A stretch of DNA of 64,000 bases from Diphasiastrum complanatum. Taxonomy: Eukaryota > Streptophyta > Lycopodiopsida > Lycopodiales > Lycopodiaceae. Numbering within the stretch: position 1 is the first letter of the stretch; each line of letters starts with the position of its first letter. Below the pieces are notes generated by a model. The model saw only the letters and a list, made by a program, of their open reading frames with translations. It was not told where the DNA came from and searched no databases. Made by a program: the position numbers and the translations under genes. The stretch lies in assembly GCA_029204225.1 (NCBI GenBank), contig CM055097.1, positions 51,800,996 through 51,864,995 of the forward strand, given 5' to 3'. This document shows, piece after piece, positions 31,181 to 40,676 of this stretch.

Positions 31181-33649
31181 ATGGCAACCTCAATTGGAGT
31201 CATGTTGGAAGCCAATGATAAGCTTACCTCAAGTAACTATTCATTGTGGAAAGTGAGGATGGAGTCACTTCTTGAGATGAATGATGTTTTGGATATTGTT
31301 GTAGGCTTGGAGGAGATACTAGCAACACAACAAGATCAATTGAGGTATGATAAGAGAGCCAAGAAGGCTCTACACGTGATAAAGATGAATGTTACCAATG
31401 AACTTCTCAAGGAAGTTGGTAAGTGCACATCATATTTGGAAGCTTGGAATTCATTGAAGAAGCTTTATGAATCCAACTCTACTTATAGAGTGTTGACTCT
31501 AAGAAGGCAAATCTTTTCTTGTATTCAAAAGAATGAAGAAAGTCCAAGTGCTTTTGTTTTGAGAATGAAAGCATTGAATGATGAGTTAGCTTGCATAGAT
31601 GAAAGCATTAAGGAAGGAGAGCTTATTCAAGTGATTCTTAATGGCTTGTTGGATGCTCATACTAACATTGTTCAAAGTATTGCTATTCAAAAGGCTTTGC
31701 CAAGTTTGATGGATCTTTTGATCAATGAGGAATATGGGCTTCAAGCAAGAGGTGGATCTACATCGACACTTCAAGAGGATGCTATGTTCACAAAGGGCAA
31801 ATTCAAGGGCAAAACCAAAAGCAAGTGGTCTAAAGGGCAAGATCAAATGGATGCTTCTTCAAGTGGCAAAAAGAAGGATAGATCAAAGCTCAAGTTCTTC
31901 TATTGTGGCATCAAAGGACACTTTGCAAGTGAGTGCTACAAGAAGAAGAGAGATCAAGGAGACAAGCAAGGTAATCTTACTCTTGATGAGGATGGTTTGG
32001 ATGTTCAAGATGCAAATGATGATGCTTTTGTGATGTCTTCATGTATGCTTGCTAATGATGGAGATCTAGATCCTTGGTGGATTGATAGTGGAGCAAGTTC
32101 ACACATGACCTTTCACAAAGAGTACTTCACTTCTTTGTTGGCATATGGAGATCACAAGAGGGTGATCTACACGGCCAACGATGGTGAGTGTGCAATCAAA
32201 GGGATTGGCACAATTCCTATTTATCTCTCTACAAATAGGAATGTTCATTTGGAGGATGTCTTGTTTATTCCATCTATTACCAAGATTTTGCTTAGTGTGA
32301 GTCAAATGCTAAGTAAGGGCCTCAAGGTGGAGCTTGATGGAGATGGTTGTTTGATCAAAAGGAAGGATGTCTTGATTGGAAAAGGTAAAAGACAAGGGAA
32401 GTTGTTCAAACTTGATGCTTGTGTTATTGCTAACCAAGTTGGATGTGTTGCAAGGGAGCAAATTTCTATTCAAGAGGTTTGGCACAAAAGGATGGGACAC
32501 CTCAACTTCAAGTCATTGGAGGTAATGGCAAGGAAGAAGGTTGTGATTGGTCTTCCAAGCTCCTTAGGTAATGACAAGCATGTTTGTGAGTCTTGTGCTT
32601 TGTCTAAGTCACATAGACTACCTTATACTAGATCTATTTCTAGATCTACAAAGCCTTTTCAACTTGTACATTTGGATATTCATGGATTTACTACAATTAG
32701 CAAAAGTGGAGCTAAGATGTATGTAACATTTATTGATGATTTTAATAGATTTTGTTGGATCTATCTACTAAAGAGCAAGGATGAAGTGTATGATGTCTTT
32801 GTCAAGTTCAAGAATGCAAGGGAGAACCAATTTTCCACAAAATTCAAGTGCTTGAGAGGTGACAATGGTGGTGAGTACATATCTAACAAGTTCAAGGCCT
32901 TTTGTGATGAGCATGGGATCAAGAGGGAGTATACAACATCAAGGACCCCACAACAAAATGGAGTGGCTGAAAGGAAGAATAGGACTTTATGTGAAAGTGC
33001 TAAAGCTATGAGGTTAAGTGATAATCTTGACAAACCATTTTGGGATCAAGCTTTGTTGTGTGCCAAATTCTTGTGCAATAGGTGGCCGAGTGCTATTTTG
33101 GATGGAAGGACACCTTTTGAGATGCTATTCAAGAGGAGGCCGAGTGTCAACTTTGTAAGAACCTTTGGATGCACATGCTATGTCAACATTACTCTTGATG
33201 ATAGGACCAAAGAGGATCCATCTTCAAGAAGAGGTATTTTTGTTGGATATAGTGAGTTGAGTAAAGCCTACAAGGTTTACATTCCTTCTACTAACAAAGT
33301 GATTGTTGGTAGAGATGTCATTTTTGATGAGGGGAACATTCCAAAGGTGTCTTCAAGCATGATTGATGGTAAAGTGGATGGATCTAACATTCTTGATGTT
33401 GATGAGAAGGATCCTACTTTGGATGGTGGTGATGATGGACCTTCATCAAGTCAAAAGCCAAGGAGAACATCAAGAGAAAGACAAGTACCTTAAAGGCTCA
33501 CATATGATCAAAAGGGTAAGCAAGTAGTTTATGGAGATTATGTTGCTTTCCTAACCTCTTTGGATGAGCCTACAAGTGTAGATCAAGCAAGGAAAGAAGA
33601 GGAGTGGATCCAAGCAATGGATCTTGAGTATCAAGCTCTTATGAAGAGT
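31181..33649 (+). pseudogene. Copia gag, protease, integrase and RT start of element 5
   Basis: An unbroken frame of 770 residues from ATG 31181 to TAA at 33491-33493. Gag is at residues 1-190 (MATSIGVMLEANDKLTSSNY). The zinc knuckle reads FYCGIKGHFASEC with Phe at 31895-31897 where the first Cys should be (element 3 has KCFYCG). Protease WWIDSGASSHMT is near 32078. Pre-integrase has WHKRMGHLNFKSLE. The integrase core has HLDIHGF, a second site reading LRGDNGGEY and VAERKNRT. After the stop the same frame continues for about 50 residues (RLTYDQKGKQV to EYQALMKS), the start of RT, and then similarity ends abruptly at about 33650. The integrase triad looks complete; the broken zinc knuckle and missing RT make the element dependent on others. 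Confidence 0.9.
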
Positions 33650-34532
33650 GGAACATCTTTTGGAGGATCTTCTTGTGTATATGGAGCTATGCAAGTGGAT
33701 GGATGTTATCTTGCTGTAAAATCAAGTATTGGATCTGGAAAACAAATTTTTTTCAATAACTTTGATGGTCAAGTTGAAGATCAAGAGTTTGATCTCAAAG
33801 GGCTTCAACTAGTCAAAAGTGAAGTTGGCAATTTGGAGCTAGTCAAGAGCATCAAAGGAGAGGTAGTTGGCAAAGGTGTTATGCATCTGTTTTTACAGCA
33901 TATTGAAGACTCAAGTAAGGTCAAAGGAGCAGCAAGGAAGTGTTGTTAAAGTTTACTTTACTTGTTCTATCTCTTGTTTGAGCAATTTCATGTGGATGTG
34001 TGCAAATTGTCAAGATATGGTAAAACTAGCTACATTGGTGAGCATTGTTTTGATGTTGGATTTGTACTAGCATTCTTGGCTGATTTTGCTGATGGAAATG
34101 AAGCTATTTGAGGTTCATTATGTCACTCATTCATGGTCAAGTCATCAAGGTATGATGGTATCTTGAGGCAAGATAAAGATGGACGCTCATTCATGGAGTA
34201 TCATGGTGGATACAAGGCAACAAAGGACAAAGGAGGAGGAGACATGCAAGCAAATGTTGATCACTCACATTTATTGTTTGTTTGCTGTATTTTTCCATAG
34301 AGTTCAGATTTGGAAGCATGGTGGAATCATTTCATTTACATTCTATTTGATTCTTCATGTTCTAGTTACATCTTGATATATAAAATTGATGTAAGTAATA
34401 GTGAAGCATCCCAAGTGGACACTATTCTCTATATCAATTATGGTTGTTTCTATTTTGAACATTACATGATCATTGAAAGAAGGTCCATTCTAAGGAAGAA
34501 GATCATTCTTATGATGAATCAAAGTTCTATGG
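33650..34532 (+). other. Unexplained insert replacing RT in copia element 5
   Basis: About 880 bp that matches no retroelement domain. It lies exactly between RT residues corresponding to EYQALMKS and the RNase H tail. A frame continues from element 5 into it (33560-33949), with a lysine- and valine-rich run such as LKGLQLVKSEVGNLELVKS, and stops at 33947. The rest has no long frame and is AT-rich. It could be captured host transcript sequence, part of another element, or filler from repair. There is no LTR, no poly(A) and no target duplication at its edges that I can see. Confidence 0.6.
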
Positions 34533-34743
34533 TCAAAAACTATGCTAGGAGCAAGCATTGAGATACAATATCACTTTGTGAGGGAGCAAGTCATTGCAAA
34601 GGAGGTGGAGCTTCAACATGTGTCTTCAAGAGAATGTGTAGCTGATATCTTCACCAAAGCATTGGAAAAAGACTTGTTCATGAAGCATAGGAATTCACTA
34701 GGAGTATTATCAAAGTCTATGCTAAAACTAGTTGAAGAGGGAG
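34533..34743 (+). pseudogene. RNase H tail and polypurine tract of copia element 5
   Basis: The sense ARSKH then, after a one-base shift near 34555, EIQYHFVREQ, ELQHVSSRECVADIFTKAL and FMKHRNSLGVLSKSM is the C-terminal end of copia RNase H. The purine tract GAAGAGGGAG precedes the LTR at 34744. Confidence 0.85.
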
Positions 34744-35385
34744 TGTAAAAGATTCAACTAGTTTCCTCACATTTTGCAATATTTCCATATTTGGCATATT
34801 GAGGCCAAAACTTGTTTTAGACTTAGAGGTTGACTTTTCAAAGTTCATTAATCTAAATTTCATTTGAATAAACACTTTTTGGAAGTGATAAAATGCAAGT
34901 TTGAATAGATTCAATTTGAATAAGTTGGGTACATTGAATCTAGACCCAAAATTAGTTGGGTTAGCATTTTGGTGGGAAAGCCAAGTGGCCAAATAGGGTT
35001 TGGACCTGCTATAAAACGATGTAACTCGTGGAGAGAGCTATCTTCTCTCTTATCTATCTCATTTCATGCTTATAGATGGTTCTCTTGGGTTCTACTATCC
35101 ATTGGTGCACTATCTTGGTGATTGCTTGCAATTCTATGTGTAGAATGATCTATATTTGCTATTTTTGGATCCACACGTGTGAAATACAGTAGCTTGCTGC
35201 TTTTGTATGGACAACAACAGTACATAATCATTTCATTCAAGTTTGATCAAGTTCTATTAGTGTTTGCATCTCAAATTGTGTGTAGATGCTGATTTTTCTA
35301 CATTGGTGAGATTGGTAGTGTATTTCTCTTTCTAACCAAAGATCATTCAAGTAGATTGGATCTTAATGATCTGAAATCTTTCACA
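34744..35385 (+). repeat. 3' LTR of copia element 5
   Basis: 642 bp, TGTAAAAGATT to ATCTTTCACA. It differs from the 5' LTR by scattered substitutions and a short deletion near 34885. The palindrome CACACGTGTG is kept at 35172-35181. Confidence 0.92.
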
Positions 35386-37107
35386 ACTTGTACTCATCTC
35401 CACTATCTGATCTTAGGGCTTTGATCTTCCTACCTGTCTAATTTTCGACCAATGCTTTGAAGCTCTTGAAGTTGTCAAATGCATCTGATTTCTTCTTCAA
35501 CAAGTAGATCCACGTCTTATGTGACATATCATCAATAAAAGTCATGAAATAGAAGGCTTTACCTAAGAACATGGTCGTCATAGGCTCGCATAAATCTGTA
35601 TGGATTAAATCCAGGATGTTCTTTGCTCTTGCAACACCCCCTTTATTGAACTTCTCTCAATGTTGCTTCCCATATACACAAGATTCGCACATCGATTTCA
35701 AGTGGTCTTCTATAGTAGGCAATCCTATTACCATCTCCAATTTTCTCATCAAACTGAGGCTTCCTAGGTTCAAGTGACCAAGCCTCCTATGCCACAACTC
35801 ATTTTGTGATAGAATGGATGATACAAGTCCATGTTGCCCCTTGATTGTAGCATTCAACATGTACAATTTTGTATTGGGCTCCCTTACTCCATCCGCAATA
35901 ACTTTGAACTTTTGGTTCACATCTTTCACAAAGCAACGATCATGGGCGAATTCTACTTTCAACTTTTGATCAGTAATGACTCCAACAAAAAGTATATTTT
36001 TCTTCAAACCTGGTACATAAAGTACCTCCCTGATCATCTCGCTTTTGCCATCAGGTTGTTGGATTGAAACAGTGCCTATCCCCTTGATCTTGCACACATT
36101 GCCATTTGCTTGTGAAACGGACGTTCCATTATCCAACACTTTCAAGCTATTGAACCAGTTCTTGTTACATGTCATGTGTCTTGTGGCTCCCGAGTCAATA
36201 TACCACGCTTGATCATCTTGATTAGATGACAATGCAGATATGAAGATGCTAGAGTCTTCAATCTCACCCTCATCGACAAGGTTACCTGCTTGCTTTGGTT
36301 TCCCCTTGCCTTGTTCCGCCAGGAATTTGCAACATTCACTCTTCCAATGGCCCTTTTTACCACAATGGAAGCACTTGTCTTTCTTCTTGGTCTTACTAAA
36401 AGATCCCTCATCCTCCTGAGTCTTGGCAAATTGATGATTAGACTTCTTCTTGCCCTTGCCCTTGCCTTGTTTTTGGCATGTCGCAAGTGCCTGATCGTCA
36501 GTATTTTGACATCTAGCTTTCACCATTTCTCGTCATTGCTCTTCCTGCATCAAGATTCCTGTGAGCTCGTCAAAGGTTGGCAATCTTTCTCTTGATGCTA
36601 TTCCGCTCAAAAACATCTGATTTTGCAATGCCGCACAATGCCACACAATGCATTGTGCACCAACTCCACATCACGTATGCGCTCACCAATAGAATGCAGT
36701 TCATCCCTCATTGTCTTGATTCTGGTCATGTACGCCTGAATGTGCTCTCCTTGCTTCATTCGGGCACTATTCAACTTTGACTTCAGAAACATGATTCTTG
36801 ATGGATTTGACATCGCGAAATGCTCCTTTAGCACATCCCATGCCTGTCTGGGTGTAACAGCATCACAAATGTGGGTAATGATGTGATCCTTCACTGACAA
36901 GTTAATGAAGGTCAAGGCTTTTCTCATCTTTTTGTCAAACACTTTGATATCCGTTTCATTTGGCGGCCTTCTCTCATCACCTGTGATGACTTCCCACACA
37001 TCTTTCTCCATCAATATGTTTTTCATTTTGAATTTCCACACTGCATAGTTGGAAATTCCGTCCAGTTTGCTACTTTCACTCAAAATGGACTCTCCCATGT
37101 TTGCCAT
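35386..37107 (-). pseudogene. Copia gag, protease and integrase N-terminal part of element 4
   Basis: Minus strand. Gag starts at ATG 37107 (MANMGESILSESSKLDGISNYAVW) and runs to about 36607, where a repeated GCCGCACAATGCCACACAATGC-type slip breaks the frame. It resumes at 36526-35657 with a basic region, zinc knuckle CFHCGKKGHWKSEC (about 36331-36374), protease WYIDSGATRHMT (about 36170-36209), and the pre-integrase region LWHRRLGHLNLGSL with CESC. Integrase begins before 35657 (a stop near 35655), with FIDDMSHKTWIYLL and KIKALRSDSG by 35390. It then continues at 29929 beyond the nested element. Confidence 0.9.
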
Positions 37108-38397
37108 CGCAAAACTGCTTGAAACTTCTACCGTAGGCTAAAAGCAGTATGTCGAGGCCAACTATGATGTCAGAAGTTAAAAATAATGACTTGGACTTTT
37201 TCCCTTACCAGGCCACTCGCCGCTTTCCCACCAATTTGAAAGCCAAATCGGCGTCGCCTTCCGAAATGCACTCAGTCGTCAACTCCCAACTACATGTCTT
37301 GTGGAATGGTGAAATCACTTTTGACGCACTCCGAACGCTTTCTCTGCTGCAATCACTCTGTTTTGTTGTACCATACTTGTAGGTACAGTCCGAGTGTCCT
37401 TTGTTTGGAGGTTATAGCCTTTCGTTTGGGTCAAAACGGATAAGAGACCCAAAAATAGGGACTTTTCTAGTTTTTGGACTGTTTCTTCAGCTTGAAGAAA
37501 CTTCACCTTTCACTTGTGAAGGGTACCAACTCAACTTTTAGTATGAAAATTTTTAATGAAGTTGAAGGCTAGAACACACTTCAAGACCCTTCAACCTTTC
37601 ATGGGCTCTTTAAGTTGTCATCCAACGGTCACTTGATTTCAATGGTCCACACTGCTTATCGGAAACATGATCTATACCATTGATTGAGCCTTAGGTAGAT
37701 CCAATGGTGGCATGCAACTTTGCACGCCGAATCAGTTTCCATGGGCCGCTGGGTCCTTCCAGACACAATGGGACTAGTCACGCTTGCTGCGCGCGACTAT
37801 TCGCGCTACCTCCTCCTCTCTTCATCCAAGGTTTTTGGATATGGCTACCACGTTCAAGTTTATCACATTCTCTTACCAGCTCGCAGCTACACACGACCAC
37901 TTCAGATCCTCTAAGACTGATCATGGCGCCCTCCTTCCAACTTTTACAGCTCCAAAAAGAATTTAGAATGGAGAAAAATCTCTGATTTTGTGCTCTCAAA
38001 CCCCAGACCAGGGTTTTTTCACACAAATCTGATCTTGGCTTCCTGTTCACAGTTTTTTGACATGCCAATTCTCTTTCTCTGAGGTTGTTCTACTGCTAGG
38101 AGTCTAATGCTTCAAACCGTTTGTCAAACGATGTCCGATTGATTGCACACTGACTACAAACAACAAATTGCTTGCTTCGAAATTTCAAAATTCCGTTTGC
38201 TGAGGTTCTGATTCAGCCGACAACCCTTGTCTCTGAATCCTCACACAGTCTCAAGCTCACCAAGCTTCTGTGTGCTAAACACTCCGCATCAGTGTTTCTC
38301 CTTCCGTCTTCAACCCGCCGTAAACCTCGAACTCTCAGAAGACAGTTCTCCCGAAGCTCTCTTTAACGACGACGTTGTACTGTGTACACTCCCTGTA
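37108..38397 (-). other. Leader of copia element 4
   Basis: About 1.3 kb between primer site and Gag, unusually long for copia. Small frames on both strands match no domain. The segment 37505-38250 is repeated in inverted orientation at 7070-7848. It is richer in G+C than most of the window (for example around 37780-37940). Confidence 0.7.
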
Positions 38398-38411
38398 CGG
38401 CTCTGATACCA
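38398..38411 (-). other. Primer binding site, initiator tRNA-Met type
   Basis: On the minus strand it reads TGGTATCAGAGCCG, immediately inside the LTR at 38412. Confidence 0.9.
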
Positions 38412-38666
38412 ACTTAGAATTTGCTTTGCACATGAACACAGATCATGCTACATACTAACACAGACAGAAAAACACTCTCCACAGCAAGCTCACATAGCAA
38501 CTGTATTTCTCAAAATGAAATTAAATTGTACATATAGCTGTTCACTCAGGCAACCCATGCATGACTCAGGTTGCCGTTGGCGGGACGCGTGACAAGGCCA
38601 ACTGATCCTTATCAGCTGATAGGACCCACAGTACAATAACAAAGTGATTCTACTTTAATTCTAACT
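38412..38666 (-). repeat. 5' LTR of copia element 4
   Basis: 255 bp, bounded by the primer site on one side and TSD TCTGT (38667-38671) on the other, which fixes its ends as AGTTAGAAT and ATTCTAAGT in element sense. It contains TGATCCTTATCAGCTGATAGG, near-palindromic, at about 38604-38624. Confidence 0.9.
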
Positions 38667-38671
38667 TCTGT

Positions 38672-38816
38672 TGCAAAAGCAGTTTTGTGACAATCGGCAG
38701 GTGCGATCTTAACCTGGTTGTAACCACTAAATCCATCCAGAAAACTATAAGCTTCCGCTCCATCAAGGTGATCCAAAATTCTTTCAGTAAAAGGTAACGG
38801 AAAGTGATCCTTCCAC
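38672..38816 (-). pseudogene. Gypsy RT N-terminal fragment
   Basis: Minus-strand sense TWKDHFPLPFTERILDHLDG, then SFLDGFSGYNQVKIAP and KTAFATE, is the RT fingers region of a Tat/Athila-like gypsy. It continues at 27255 when copia element 4 is removed. At about 38816 it meets plus-strand integrase of the same family head to head. Confidence 0.85.
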
Positions 38817-39840
38817 GTCATGAGTGGAGGACACTTCTCTACAGATATTACTGTTTGCAAACTTTTACAATCAGGTTGTTGGTGGCCTACGCTTCACAAG
38901 GACATAGAAAATTATATTCAGACATGTGATGTTTGCCAACGAGCACGACGGCCTACTCGACAGAACTATAAACCCTTGCATCCGGTTTTATCGCAAGCAC
39001 CATTTGAAAAATGGGGACTAGATTATATTGGACCTATTCACCCTGCCGCGCAAGGATCTCAGACATTATACATTATCGTAGCAACTGATTACATGACCAA
39101 GTGGGTTGAAGCCAAAGCTATCAAAGTTGCTGATGCGAAATCTACGGCCAAGTTTCTATATGAGAATATTATAATCAGAATTGGATGTCCAATCGAGATT
39201 GTCAGTGACCAGGGTACACACTTTGTTAATCAAACAATAAAGTGTTTACTAGAAGATTTTTTTGTTATACACAAATTTAGTACTCCCTACTATCCTTGAG
39301 GGAATGGCCAAGCTGAATCTTCCAATAAGATTCTCTGCACCATTATGACAAAGATAGTTTAAGCAAGTCGGTCTGATTGGGAACATAAACTATATGCAGC
39401 ATTATGGGCATTCAGAACTGCTTACAAAAATAGTACAAATCAAATACCTTTTCAACTGGTTTATGGTCAAGATGTTGTCATGTCGATTGAATTTTTAATG
39501 TCATCTTTACGCATAGCGGCCACAAAACAACTAAATGATGATACGTCTTTACAACTACGTCATGAAGCGTTGCACAAATTTATTTGAAATCCGATTGATG
39601 GCAGTTCATGCCTTAGCAGCAGAGAAAGCCCGCCACAAGGCATGGCACGATCGCCGATTGCACAAAAGAGATTTGAAAGCAGGAGATCTTGCATTAATGT
39701 ACAAAACCAAGCTGATCAAGAGCAAGTTGAAGTTTATCGAAGAAGGCCCGTATAAACTTGAACTATGGCGCAGTAATTCTTGAGCACTTGGATGGAAAAC
39801 GATTTGATACTCTAGTGAGTGGCAGCAGCTTACGCAAGTT
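38817..39840 (+). pseudogene. Gypsy integrase, broken
   Basis: Plus strand. The HHCC region starts MSGGHFSTDIT and includes WWPTLHKDIENYIQTCDVCQRA. The core has KWGLDYIGPIHP (first Asp near 39025), then IVSDQGTHFVN (second Asp near 39205), then, after a stop at 39298-39300, GNGQAES with the third catalytic Glu near 39313. The C-terminal part includes AWHDRRLHKRDLKAGDLALMYKTKLI. Stops near 39360 and a frame change near 39590 break it. It is closer to a working integrase than the 20816 copy, because its catalytic Glu is kept. Confidence 0.88.
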
Positions 39841-40676
39841 TTGGCAGCCTGCTCCGCCAGTTCAGCAAGTCTGATCTCAATGGTTTTTTAATATTATTTG
39901 TTTTTTAATTTTTTTGTTTTTTAGTACTTAATTTGCTAAGTTTTTTGGGAAAAAGACAGTTAAAAAAAAATTATTAAGCTGAGAAAAGAGTGATGAGCAA
40001 AATTCAAAAAGTCATCAGCATAGGATAAGGAAGCACAATAATTTTTTGATGAAAAAAGACTTAGAAAATCACTGTTTTGGTCAGATTTAGTCTATTCAGT
40101 ACTAGAAACCTTTGTTGAGCTCTCAGACTGTACATCCACTCTAGATTTATCTAATTTGAGGTGGGCGAAGGTTCCTGTCTAGAAAAACCCCAGTTTTTGA
40201 GTCCGACGAAGGATCGGTGATATGCCATTTTGGGAACCTTTGCCGAGCATCTTAACCTCATTATTAACCTTCGTCGACCTATTAGATGATCTTAAAATGT
40301 CAAAATTAGGTTGTCCATATGTTCAGGTCTTGGAAAAATACATTTATGACAGTACTTGGGCAAAGGTTCATCCTTCGCCAGGCCTGGAAAACGTTCGTCT
40401 GATAGGTTCAGATCCCTAGAAACCTTCGCCGAGATTTTTATACCCTATTATCATAGTACTATACATGCCTACAAATTTTTGTTCAGAACTGATCAGCCAA
40501 ACTAGTATTCAGTGTAATGGACCCACCAGATTCACCTACAAGTTGACTGAACTCGATTCATTCCTCACTTGTGCTAGCGAAGCTCTTGCAAATTTTTACC
40601 GTGACCAAAGCCTTCCAAAATTCATGCACTTCTTTCTGAGACACTTTTACACGTTTAATATTTCCTTCTGATCATC
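39841..40676 (+). other. Untranslated region after integrase
   Basis: No domain. It shares with 22021-22764 a series of short phrases around CCTTCGCCGAG/CCTTTGCCGAGC/CCTTCGTCGACC in both orientations (about 40107-40440). It ends at the start codon of the extra frame. Confidence 0.6.

Larger units (their letters stand above)
29930..35385 (+). mobile_element. Copia element 5, RT-less, nested in element 4
   Basis: LTRs at 29930-30579 and 34744-35385, primer site, gag to integrase frame and purine tract are present, but RT and most of RNase H are replaced by about 0.9 kb of other sequence. The flanks are GCTTG (29925-29929) and ACTTG (35386-35390), a target duplication with one mismatch. Removal joins the two halves of the element 4 integrase around the GGEYK/DEYK region. 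It cannot supply its own RT. Confidence 0.92.
27261..38666 (-). mobile_element. Copia element 4 (minus strand), with copia element 5 nested in it
   Basis: The LTRs at 27261-27450 and 38412-38666 flank a full copia gene order on the minus strand. The target duplication TCTGT is perfect (27256-27260 and 38667-38671), and removing the insertion joins KTAFATE-type gypsy RT sense to the remaining RT. LTR ends are not TG/CA: in element sense they read AGTTAGAAT at the start and ATTCTAAGT (ATTTTAAGT in the other copy) at the end. Own length without the nested element is about 5.95 kb. Confidence 0.93.

Noticed and set aside
33560-33949. A 129-codon fusion protein of copia RT start and unknown sequence
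   Set aside because: It lies downstream of the TAA at 33491 in element 5 and begins at an internal Met. There is no sign that it is translated alone, so it is kept as part of the unexplained insert.
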